DNA of 64,000 bases from Trichosporon coremiiforme (lineage: Eukaryota > Basidiomycota > Tremellomycetes > Trichosporonales > Trichosporonaceae): the NCBI GenBank assembly GCA_039545355.1, contig BCJJ01000005.1, positions 867,008 to 931,007 of the forward strand, written 5' to 3'. Position 1 is the stretch's first letter, and each line of letters begins with the position of its first letter. The position numbers and the translations under genes were made by a program. A model generated the notes under the pieces. That model was not told the DNA's origin. It made no database searches and worked only from the letters and a program-made list of their open reading frames with translations. Below are positions 1 through 9,600 of the stretch, piece by piece.

Positions 1-2
1 TC

Positions 3-830
3 AGCGCCTACTCCCAGGCATCGGTCTACTCGCTCTCCCCCGCTAGTGCGCCTTACGGATCGGCGATGCTCTCCCCCGTACCGAGTGTTCCCAGTGTGGG
101 TGATGGGACCGTGCTCCCTTACCCCTCCCCTTCGTTCCTCACGCTCCCCCAGCCGCTGCAGGGTCGGCCGAAAAGCATGCCACTCAGTCCGCAGAGTGAC
201 CATCGGGGATTCTTCCCCGACCACTCTGAGCAGGACATCACCCAGAGCGTGTCCTCCCCCGTGACGCCGGTGACCCCTTATACGCCGAGTGTGCCACAGG
301 TGCCTCAGGTACCGAACGTACCGTCCTCGCCGATCCCGCCGCAGAAGCCGCCGCCGACTGGTCCCCTCCCCCCACCGCCATCGTACCCTCCCTCGCCAGT
401 GTCCGTGCCCAGAAGCATGAAGCGGAGCAACTCTGCGCGCAGCTCGCGCCGCCCCCTCCCGCCGGCGATGACGGATGAGCTGCGCCAGGTCCTGCGCCAG
501 TCCCAGCAAAAAGTAAGGGAGGAGGACGCACACCGCGCCTCGATCCCGGCCGGCGGGAGCATGGGTCGCAACTCGGGCCGCAGCATTCAGAGTGCCTATC
601 GCGAGCTGGAAGGGAAGGGCTTCGCCTCAGTAGACGGGCTGCCGCAGAACCAGCAGGCACACCGCGCGCTCGAGGGGAATGGCAGTCCCTTGGGCAACGG
701 CCACGGCAACATGGCAGACATCATGAGCCAGCACCACCAGAACCACACGCAGATGCTCGACCCGCCCAGCCGGAGGCAGAGGGAGAGCTACACCTCGTTC
801 AAGTCTAGGCAAGACGCGAACAAGTTTTAG
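3..830 (+). CDS. Pro/Ser-rich low-complexity protein, 3' end only
   Basis: The reading frame is open from the window edge to a TAG at 828-830, so only the last 275 residues of a longer protein are seen. The first in-window ATG (66) is probably internal, because the frame continues upstream without a stop. The visible part is dominated by Pro, Ser, Val and Thr (runs such as PPQKPPPTGPLPPPP), followed by a basic Ser/Arg patch (KRSNSARSSRR), a short helical Gln/Arg-rich segment and a polar C-terminus ending in NKF. No enzyme domain or membrane segment is visible. This looks like the disordered tail of a signalling or cytoskeletal protein, but the diagnostic domain lies outside the window and no function can be given. 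Confidence 0.75.
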   Translation, partial: SAYSQASVYSLSPASAPYGSAMLSPVPSVPSVGDGTVLPYPSPSFLTLPQPLQGRPKSMPLSPQSDHRGFFPDHSEQDITQSVSSPVTPVTPYTPSVPQVPQVPNVPSSPIPPQKPPPTGPLPPPPSYPPSPVSVPRSMKRSNSARSSRRPLPPAMTDELRQVLRQSQQKVREEDAHRASIPAGGSMGRNSGRSIQSAYRELEGKGFASVDGLPQNQQAHRALEGNGSPLGNGHGNMADIMSQHHQNHTQMLDPPSRRQRESYTSFKSRQDANKF

Positions 831-1613
831 TACATATTCCTTATAGAACTGAGTCGGATATTGTACAAGTAGTATTATATAGCAAGCAAGCACATAGTAT
901 GACATCTTATGCATCACGTACAGTTCATGCAGCATGTGGTGATAAGAACCAAGGACGGACTTTTCATCCCTTGCTTGTGGCCATTGCGGATGATCGGCTG
1001 ATCAGGAGTGACGCTGAATCGGAATCGGACGCTGCACGCACTGCACGCGCTCGTTAACGCGCTAACGATAGACTGGCGGCTCCCGAATTAGTTTTCTCAC
1101 CGGGGTCCTCGGACACCGTGAGCGCCGCCAGAGCGCCGCATGCCTTCAGCGGCGTCCGGGCGGCTTGTCTGGGGTGCGAAGTCATTGAGAGGGCGGGGCA
1201 ACGTCGTCGCTCTTTCAGGAGATCGGCGGGCGTCCGCTGTTATTGCAGGCCAGGCCCGCATGCAGGTTCGCCCGTACTGCAGGAGTCGTCGATGATCAAG
1301 GCCAGGTTCATGCGGTCGTCAGGGCCCCTGATACATTGCAAGCGGACGGGTGGTGGTTGGCCGGGACTTCGGTGAGGTTCTCGGGTTGCCGTGATTTACA
1401 TGGTGGTGATGTCATCGGCGTAGAGGTCTGGTTGGCTGGGCTGAGACATGCCATTGAGTTCGAATGTCTTCCACATGCCCTTGTCATCCGAGGCCTCCGA
1501 GAGAGCCGAGAGAACCAGTTGCCAGCAAAGTTGACCGATGCAGATCGCTATATAAGTCGTTGCGTTCATGTTGGCAGCCGCTCTTCACACCAACCCAACG
1601 AAAGACGCACACC
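831..1613. other. Intergenic region, promoter of the next gene
   Basis: No supportable gene is present. The start holds an AT-richer 3' flank of the upstream gene. The end is the promoter and short leader of the membrane protein gene at 1614, including a TATA-like element. Open frames here are short and lack coding character. Confidence 0.6.
1549..1555 (+). promoter_or_regulatory. TATA-like element TATATAA
   Basis: TATATAA lies 59 bases upstream of the ATG at 1614, inside otherwise GC-rich sequence. The short spacing to the start codon fits a compact promoter and leader. The assignment rests on motif and position only. Confidence 0.45.
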
Positions 1614-2473
1614 ATGACCGGATCCAGTTCCAGCTCCAACCACGACGACCACGACCTCACCTTCATGAAGGACTACGGCGCGACGCCGACCGCGCCGTTC
1701 GAGGTCGAGATTGCGCGTGACTCTCTCCGCCGCCGAATTGAGGCTGGTGAGTTTTCCTTGCTTGCTCTCATGAGTAGAGACAGTGCCAGACTAACGTCCC
1801 AGGTGACATCTCGACGAAGGACGTGCAGGTGCTCAAGTCCTCGGGCAACGCGGTCAAGTACGGCACGATCGGCGGTGCGCTCGTCGGTATCCCCGCCTAC
1901 ATCTCTCTGGGCAAGAAGCGCCCGGCGCCCCCGACGTCGTTCAAGGTCATGGCTGCTGTGACTGCATCGCTGTGCGGAACGATGCTCGGTTTCGCTGTCG
2001 GCTCCCTCGCTGGCGTCTGGAAGGTCAAGCACGACATGCCCGACAGCGAGCGCAAGATGCGCGTGTTCCAGGAGGTCGCTTATGACGCTCAGCGCGCCAT
2101 CGCCGAGCGCCGCGCCGGCATTCCCGTCGGCGCCATCGTCACGCACGTCGCGGGCGTTCCGGGCCAGGACTCGTTCTGGACCCCGCAGACCGGCAAGGTC
2201 ACCTACGACCAGCTCCGCTCCATGGAGCGCCGTGGCGAGAAGTGGAGCGAGGACATCCAGAAGCAATGGGACCAGGCGAGCCAGACCGTCAAGGACCAGT
2301 GGAAGGACGCCACCGACCAGGCCAAGGACAGCTGGAACCAGGCCAAGAACCAGGCCCAGAGCGCCGCCGACGTCGCCAACTCCAAGTGGAACGAGATCAA
2401 GAACGATGCCCAGAACGAGGCTAAGCAGGCCCAGAAGGAGGGAAAGAACCTCTGGGACAAGTGGACCAAGTAA
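1614..2473 (+). CDS. Membrane protein with LEA-like amphipathic tail (267 aa, 2 exons)
   Basis: Exons are 1614-1746 and 1803-2473. The 56-nt intron starts GTGAGT, ends CAG and splits a Gly codon. The product has a Ser-rich N-terminus, two hydrophobic Gly/Ala-rich segments at about residues 60-80 and 92-117 that can form a membrane hairpin, and a C-terminal part (about 200-265) made of repeated Lys/Asp/Ala/Trp/Gln units such as WNQAKNQAQSA. The tail resembles LEA or apolipoprotein-like amphipathic helices. Strong C-ending codon use suggests high expression. I recognise no named family; a role in membrane or stress protection would be inference from composition alone. The gene converges with the next one, with 181 bp between stop codons. 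Confidence 0.8.
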
Positions 2474-2654
2474 GAAGCAGCAACTCATAATAGTAATGAT
2501 GCAGTGGTAGCAGTATAGCTGCAAAGGATATCGCACTGAAACATGTGCCATTGATAAGCGCGTGCCATTGGGTTGAGTTCCGTCAGGGAGATCTGGTGGC
2601 TTGTGGTCGATTGACCATGACTTCATAACTTGCATTCTCTAGATACGCCTACAC

Positions 2655-3787
2655 CTATGCAACGACCTTGGCGACGTCGGTGTTGATAAAGTCGTTGAGG
2701 TCGTACTTGGCGTCCTTGACGACACCGGCCTTCTCGAGCGTCTCGAGAGTGGTCTTGAGGACGCCCTCGGACACCTCGTCGAGGTTGTGCTCCCACTTGA
2801 CGCTCTTGAGCCACTCCTTGACGTCCTCGGGCTGCTGGCCAAAGGTCTTCGCGACGAACTCGACCGCAGGGCCGGCGCGCGACTCCTCGGAGTCAAACGT
2901 GCGCACGTAGGGCTGGAGGGCCGCGAGGAAGGCGGAGACCTCCTTGTTGTCGGCGTTCGGCGAGGCGGCGATCGACCAGCACGGCCACGGCGTGTACACG
3001 CTGCCGATGAAGCGCACCTCGCCGCTGTCAACGTACGGCTTCGTCGTGAACCACTCCCACAGGAAGACGGACGTGTCGCCCCGGTTGACGGAGTCGCGGA
3101 GCGGCTGGAACTGACCTTCCACCTTGAACTGGGGCTGATCCGCCTGGCTCCAGCCCTCGTTCAGCGACAGGACGCTGGCCATGACCTGGGATTAGCTATA
3201 GGCAGATACTCGAAGCAAAGCTCGTGGACGGAAGAAAAACACACCTGCGAACCCGACCCAAGACGCGAGATACCGAACGTCGTGCCCTTCAGATCGTCGA
3301 CGGTCTGGTACTTCGAGTCCTTGCCCGTGATGATAGCCCAGCGCAGGGGCGATGAGATGTACCGTCCGACGAGCTTGTAAGACTTCTGGCCGTTCGCAAT
3401 ACCGGCAGTCAGAGCGTCGGTGAGAGCTGGCGTTAGCTCCGATGACACCACCTCAGCTGGTCTCCTCCGCTGTCTTCTCCGCCGGCTGTCCTTGTGTCGG
3501 AGCACTGGAAGGACGACTCCGATGAGCCAGTCAAGGAGAACTCAAGACTCACCAATGCATACGTCAATCTCATCATTCTTCAGCTTGGCCTGCATGTCGC
3601 CCGTGCCACCGGGGCACTCGACGAGGGTGAATGTCTTTCCCTGGTCCTGCTCAACGAGCTGGAGGAGGGGCGAGAGGAAGTGCTCGCGGTGCCAGCCGAC
3701 GCGGAGGACCATGTTGCTTGCTGTCGTCGAGAAGTTTCTGAGTCCAAGATTGGCTGAAGCGAGTGTGCCCCGGAGTCCTTGGAGCAT
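2655..3787 (-). CDS. Ca3427/NMT1-like periplasmic-binding-fold protein (315 aa)
   Basis: Three exons on the minus strand: 3787-3553, 3426-3245 and 3185-2655, joined by GTGAGT..CAG and GTGTGT..CAG introns. The joined product has the type 2 periplasmic binding fold of the fungal Ca3427 group, relatives of NMT1/THI5 and SsuA: an N-terminal strand (LRVGWHREHF), the loop ECPGGTG, the segment KYQTVDDLKGTTFGISRLGS and the pair WEWFTTKPYVD and PWPCW. The first 25 residues (SANLGLRNFSTTASN) look like a mitochondrial presequence; translation could instead begin at Met26. The family has the fold of bacterial solute-binding proteins, but its ligand in fungi is not established as far as I know. The gene is divergent from CENP-A, with 425 bp between the starts. 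Confidence 0.82.
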
Positions 3788-4212
3788 GAGTTATCTGACG
3801 GAATGAAAGACGGCGAGAACGTCGACTTTGGGCGCGGGGTCGCCGCGGTCTGCCGTTGCTGAGGTGAGCGGGTGGAGGTTGGAAGATGAGGCACATAGCC
3901 ACAGACTAATGAAATACATTACCACGTGGTAGGTATTACCGATTGGTCTATATACCGGGTGATTAGACTTGTCCGCCTCGAGACGATCACAACAAACCTG
4001 ATTTCTGCGTTCGACATTATCCCATCGACCAACGGAGTGCATCTCGGCCAGCGCCTGTGGACAAGTGACCCGAAACGAATACTTGAGCACGCTGCGCTCT
4101 CTACTTCGACCCGTCACCGCCTGTACTCGAACACGTTCATCGTCTCCTTGTCAACTTCAATCGACCAGATCAACACACACACGCCTTCCCCTCCCCCAAC
4201 TGCCAGAGCACC
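3788..4212. promoter_or_regulatory. Divergent promoter, binding-fold protein and CENP-A
   Basis: These 425 bp separate two divergent start codons and must hold both promoters and 5' leaders. The CENP-A side ends in a C/A-rich leader typical of fungal 5' UTRs. No specific factor site is claimed. Confidence 0.5.
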
Positions 4213-4857
4213 ATGGCGCGCACAATAGCCAACCCCGCGGGTGTGCCCGGCGCCATCATCAACCGGAACACAGCCCAGGGCTCGACCGGCTCCCAAGGAC
4301 TCGGCAAGGATGTTCGGCGTGAGTGTTTATCTCCTTTTGGTGGCTTGGCCTCACGCGGCGATGCGCACGAGCGGCATGTCTACAGCTTTGTTAACATGTA
4401 TCTAAAAGCTGACAAACAGGAAGCGGACTAGGCTCCGGCGCCGCAGCCCCGCAGAAGAAACGCCGCTACCGCCCCGGCACAGTCGCGCTGCAGGAGATCC
4501 GGAAGTACCAGAAGAGCACAGATTTGCTCATTGCCAAGTTGCCCTTTAGTCGAGTCGTGAGTATACACCCCTTGACCCTCTTAATTTCCCCGTTCATTAT
4601 CAGAAAGCCGTACGGATTGAGCTGAGCTGACACGCCAGGTCCGCGAAGTCGCCCTCAACCTCACGTCCCGTAGAGCGGGCGAGCTGCGGTGGCAGTCGTC
4701 GGCGATCCTCGCGCTGCAGGAGGCGACCGAGGCGTTCCTCGTGCACCTGTTCGAGGACTCGAACCTGTGCGCGATCCACGCCAAGCGCGTCACGCTCATG
4801 ACCAAGGACATGCAGCTAGCACGGAGGCTGAGAGGGCCGTGGGGCGGGTTGGGCTGA
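4213..4857 (+). CDS. cse4: Centromeric histone H3 variant CENP-A (153 aa)
   Basis: Exons 4213-4318, 4420-4556 and 4639-4857, with GTGAGT donors and CAG acceptors, give 153 residues. The C-terminal two thirds is a histone H3 fold: [18 protein letters not shown] (alpha N), [29 protein letters not shown] (alpha 2) and [20 protein letters not shown] (loop 2, alpha 3). Three points separate it from canonical H3. The first 50 residues lack the ARTKQTARKS tail. Loop 1 is longer ([12 protein letters not shown]), as in CENP-A proteins. The end is [11 protein letters not shown] rather than RGERA. It should replace H3 in centromeric nucleosomes and define the kinetochore site. It is convergent with the AdoMet decarboxylase gene. 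I am confident of CENP-A over H3; the symbol follows yeast usage. Confidence 0.9.
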
Positions 4858-5187
4858 GCGAGCGCGAGTGAAGGAGCGCAGCGAGTGCAACAAGTGCACG
4901 CGACTCGAGCAGATGTCGGCGAGGAGGACGGAGGAGGGAAGACAAGGACGACGGGCAGCTGTACGAAAGCGATATCCCGACGAGTGTAGTTTGTACTTTT
5001 TTTCCATGTTATTGTTCCATTAGCTACCAGTTTGCTCAGCGTACATTAACAAGATGGCATCCCCAGTACACGGGCATAAATCTCTAGATGTTGTAGTGAA
5101 AGAGTGGAAGTGGAGTGGAATGATGGGAGATTGGGGGATATGTGAGCCTTTCTTGGCTCTTTTTTTGTGACCTTAGTTCCAGCGATG
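4858..5187. other. Convergent 3' region between CENP-A and AdoMetDC
   Basis: These 330 bp hold the 3' UTRs of two convergent genes. A T-rich stretch (CTTTTTTTCC near 4998) and TTTTTTTG near 5161 are the only notable composition features. No gene is seen. Confidence 0.6.
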
Positions 5188-6648
5188 TCATGACTCGAGC
5201 GCCTTGACGCTGGCAACCGAGCCGGCGAGGGATCCCGCGGCAGAAGAGGGCTTCTTGGGCTCCTTCCAGCCCTTGCGCTCAAAGCAAGCGAACACGAGGT
5301 CGTACCCCTCGAACTCGTAGCCGATCTTGTCGCGCCGCGTGAAGGAGCGTCCGAGAATGTCGGTCGGGATCGCGTCGGCGCTGCTCGTGTCGTTCTCCGT
5401 CGACACGAACAGAGTCACGCTGAACCGGTTCGGCTGGAAAATGTCCACGACTCGGCTGATCAGAGAGCGCAGGTCGGGGCGCGCGGCTCCCATGCCGTTC
5501 GCCTGGGCCGCGAAACCGTTGACCTCCTTGCCGTTCGCGCCGTTCGCCTCCTTGCTGTTGCCGTTCGCGATGGCAAGAGGGGTAGCCTTATCGGGCGATC
5601 CGGAGCACGACGCCCACGCGCTAGGCGACATGGCGGGGAGGGGGACGTTGCACTCGAAGGACGCAAAGCTCCAGCCCTCCTCGGGCGTGACGTGGATCGT
5701 GAAGTATCCTCCGTTGCTCTCGGGGAGGCCGGTACCGATGACAGCGTTGGCCGAGTATCCGCACGGCTCGAAGCCGAACGAGTCGAGCGACGTCTCGTCG
5801 GGGGAGAAGAGCGCGTCGATGCCGAGCTGTCGCGAAATGTCAACGCCGAGCTCGTGCCCCGTCTTCTCGATGCCGGCGGGGACGAAGAAGGGCTCCCTGC
5901 CCTCGGGACGCAGGTGGGTCATCAGGATCTCGAGCGTCTGGTCGCAGAAACCCGACGGCGGGGGAAGCTGGAGCGGACGCTCAACCTCGGAGGCGGCCGG
6001 CGCAGCCTCCTCCAGACCCTCGAGCACGCTGTCGTCCGGCGAGGTCAGGTACAGCACCCAGTGGTCGCGGTTGATGGGGCCGACGTAGTATGCGTTTCCG
6101 TCGTAGCCGTGCCCGCTAGCTCCGGACTCGAGGAACTCGACCTCGTGGCTCCACTCGCGGTGGGGGCCCTTCTGGAGCTCGGGGAAGAAGAAGCTCTTGC
6201 GCGAGTAGAAGAGGCGCCACTGGGACTCGAGGCCGCAGTGCTCGGCGACGATCGCGTTGATGCGCCCCAGCCCGTGCAGGTTGAGCGTCGTGCCGCACGT
6301 CTTGAGAATGATGTAGTGCGGGTACACGAACAGGCTGCTCTCCGAGAGCAGGTAGCTGTCGAGCTCCTCACCCTGCACGACCGAGAGCACCTTGCACTTG
6401 ACAATGTCGAGCATCTCCTCCCACTGCGCGCGCGGCACGCACCGCAGCCCCCGCACGCGCGTGCCGTCCTCCCGCACGGCGGAGGACTGCTTGCCCGCCG
6501 CACGCATGCGCGCCTCCATCATCGCCGGCGAAGGCGCGAACCACACCTCGAGCAGCTTCTCGGGCCCCTCGAAGGGACCGGGGAACGAGTCATCGTTCAG
6601 AATCTCGGGCGCGCTCGGTTGCACAACGGATCCGTGGTCGACGGCCAT
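5188..6648 (-). CDS. SPE2: S-adenosylmethionine decarboxylase proenzyme (486 aa)
   Basis: A single exon encodes a 486-residue AdoMetDC, the pyruvoyl enzyme that supplies the aminopropyl donor for spermidine and spermine. The start fits the family: FEGPEKLLEVWF at residues 26-37 follows a short polar leader. The self-processing site LLSESSLFVYP is at about 100-110, so cleavage is expected between Glu103 and Ser104, giving beta and alpha chains with an N-terminal pyruvoyl group. The following ILKTCGTTLNLHGL holds the conserved Cys/Thr region. HYTI-type and acidic residues of the alpha chain are followed by a Gly/Asn/Ala-rich insertion near residues 370-400 that lengthens it beyond the yeast enzyme. 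On the minus strand no ATG occurs for about 385 bases upstream of the start, so a mammalian-type upstream ORF is absent unless a distant leader exon is spliced in. Confidence 0.93.
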   Translation of the reverse strand: MAVDHGSVVQPSAPEILNDDSFPGPFEGPEKLLEVWFAPSPAMMEARMRAAGKQSSAVREDGTRVRGLRCVPRAQWEEMLDIVKCKVLSVVQGEELDSYLLSESSLFVYPHYIILKTCGTTLNLHGLGRINAIVAEHCGLESQWRLFYSRKSFFFPELQKGPHREWSHEVEFLESGASGHGYDGNAYYVGPINRDHWVLYLTSPDDSVLEGLEEAAPAASEVERPLQLPPPSGFCDQTLEILMTHLRPEGREPFFVPAGIEKTGHELGVDISRQLGIDALFSPDETSLDSFGFEPCGYSANAVIGTGLPESNGGYFTIHVTPEEGWSFASFECNVPLPAMSPSAWASCSGSPDKATPLAIANGNSKEANGANGKEVNGFAAQANGMGAARPDLRSLISRVVDIFQPNRFSVTLFVSTENDTSSADAIPTDILGRSFTRRDKIGYEFEGYDLVFACFERKGWKEPKKPSSAAGSLAGSVASVKALES

Positions 6649-9600
6649 AGCTTGCTGGCTGGTTTGCTGGCTAACTAAAGTTAGCGAGGTGGTGTAGCGC
6701 GGTTTTGACGAAAGTGTGTGTGTGTGTCCCAGCTAGGCTCCTGGGAAGCGACACTGGCAGCGTGGGTGTGGGTGGGGGCGAAAATTCTTATCCTCAGTTG
6801 CCGGGGACTGAGGAGTGAAGAAGGGGGCTATGCACTGGGTCGGGTGTGTGTAGCCACAACGGTCGGGGAGTGGATTTTTTTGTTGCGGGGGTGAAGGTGA
6901 GGAAAGAGCCAAGCGTGACGAGGGGGAAGAAATTAATGAGGTCAAACGACCAGACGCAAGTGTCGGCAACCCTCCGGACGCCAGTGCCCAAACCAAACTA
7001 CTACGATGGCCAGGCCCACTCCACAGTCACTACCTGCATAGTCTCAGCGCTGCACAGTCGTCGCCTCAGGGTTCCCTCTGCTCGCGAGGCCAAAAATGTT
7101 GCCCCCCCCCATGCATGCCTTGGACCTCGCCTTCTGCGCGCGACGGCAGAGGCTCAAGGCCAGGCCGCAGCGGACACAGCGCAGCCGCAAGCTTGATATT
7201 TTTGCGCGACTAACGTCACGTGAAATTTTCACCACCCTGCGCACCCCGGCATTCTGGCTGAGGTATGCAGCCCCGCTCACAGACATCACGCAGAGATAAC
7301 TGAGGGCCGCGGAAGCAAATATATCCAAATGAGTCCGCTAAAACACGAATCAAGGTTTCATGGCCTCCGCGGCGCGTCATGGCCACTCACTTCGGGCGAC
7401 GCTATTGGCTCAGACGCACTTATGCACACGGCCAAGTCCGCAGATCAGTTTTACGTAAGCCATCCGACCTCTCCTAGCCTGCAGTCTAGCCTCCGAGATG
7501 ACAGAGCTCGTCCCGATCGACCAGAGGTTGGCATGCTGACTTGACCGGGCTGAGGTATGCGCTTCTCCGCTGACGCCATGCCGTTCTGTTTTGCGCAGCA
7601 GACTGTAGGACGCAATACACTGAGCAACAGTCACTCCGGACTGTGGAAGAAGCATGAAGGAAGACAGGACTAGGGAGAGACAGACAACTGGGAAGGGAGG
7701 ATGTCCTTATACGAGGAAGGGAAGGTCGTTAGTTCGGGTCGAGTGGCCACAACTCTCCCTTCCGCGAATGGCACGACTTGTACGCCTCCGTCCTCGCAGT
7801 GATCGACCCAAGGTCATCACGACCCAGCAGGTTCATATGCAGGAGGCAGAAGGACGCCAAGGCTTGGCCCAGAGCATGGTCCATCACGCCCAGTGACGCT
7901 AACTGAGCCAGTCTCCTGGACGCCTAGGTCCTCTGTCTTCTGCCACCAACCACTGAGCTGCACAGAGCTGCTGTCGCTGTCGTATGTCGTGTACACCTCC
8001 CGCTATATCCTAACGTGGCCAGATTGTCGTTGAGCTTAGGACCTTCCGTTCCTTGCTTCTCCACAAGCGGATAGATACTCCGCACGATTCGTCCGCTGAT
8101 GTGACTGATCCGCTCGAGTAATGCGCTTCCCTACGGGCGGCCGTGGCGGATCGGACGGCGCACTCTGATGTTCGTCAATGCTAGAGGTACGCTGGTGGGC
8201 AGTGAGAATTGGATCGGTGTCGGAGTACATCGCAGGCTGGGTGGCCGAGTACAGAGGAACAGACTGGCAGGTGTGAGCACCGCTCTCACGGCCAGCGGTC
8301 TGGCAGTGCGGAGTGCATGACGGATGAGAGGGCAACCGGCAGTGCGGGGTGCATGATGGTTGAGAGGACAGCCCGAGTCTCGGCAGAGTTCCACCCCGTC
8401 ATGTTTGTGTTTGGGTGTTTGTGTAGTATCGGATAGCGACGGCGACAGGCGGGTGTCTGAGCGCCGGCGTCCCTAGAGGTATAGGCGGGGATGAGGGCTA
8501 GGAGTCGGGGTACATTCGTGTCACTCGCCGCACTGACACAGTCGACATGCACTAGTCTTGGTGCTTGGTGCTGTGCTTGGGTTGATGCACAGTCGGAGAG
8601 GACAAATCGGCGTCATGTGTTTGCACGTCCGAGTGGAGACGGTGGGCAAGCAACTCAAGGTACTCGGGGCACTGGAGGTACGAGATTTCTTGCCAGACTC
8701 ATGGCTCAATGCGAAACGCCATGCGCTGGCCTTCCACAATTTCATGGTACGCTGCGTTGCCGGCGTCGGGGTGGGGGTTGCTCCAGAGCTTTTGCAGTGT
8801 GGGCAGGCGGGCAGGCACGTGGCCCACGAACAACAGTCGGCAGTGCGCAACGGGCGGCATCGGCAACGCTCGGTCTCGGTGACTCGCGCGACTCGCAAGG
8901 TTGGCTGTGAGTGGGCCACGGGTGGAGACTGGCGGCTAATGTTGCGTGAGTAGGACGACTGCCTCGGAAGCGTATCCAGCCTGGTCGGGTCTGGCCACTG
9001 ACATGAGCGGTTCCAACCTGATACGAAAGGCGTCGATGCGAGACGTGCGAGAGCGAGAGCGATAAAGGCGGTACATGAGATCGCATGTACATTGCAAGGG
9101 CCGTGCCAGTGTCCCAGAGTGCAACAGAAGGCAGTCAGCCAGGAGAACAGGAGACGTTCCGGAGTGAGGGTGTGAGGGTCGCAGGATCTCTGCCGTGCCG
9201 GATCACTGGATCACAGCTAAGCTCACTACTGGTAGGCCAGTAGGACCTAAGGTCAGGCTGGACGATGGATCGCCGAGCGGCCATTACGTACTGGCCGCAT
9301 TATTGTACGGAGAGCGAGGACTCATGCCGGTGCCTTCCCTGCCTGCCAGCCGCGAAACCCTGGAGCCTGCAACAACTCAGTCGAGCCTGCGATTGCACCG
9401 CTGTTCGCTGTTCCCGTCTTTCGCCTCTGGTCGCCCTCTGGTCGTAAAACGCCCGACGCCACATGCCTTGCAGCCAGCCAGGCAAGCCAGGTAATAGTGG
9501 GCGACGCCCGACGCCCTCATACGCCCGTATACGGGTCCGAAGCCTGTGGGCGCTGATGGACGCCCGCGACGGATCCTCAGCGCGAGTCATGGCGACTTTT

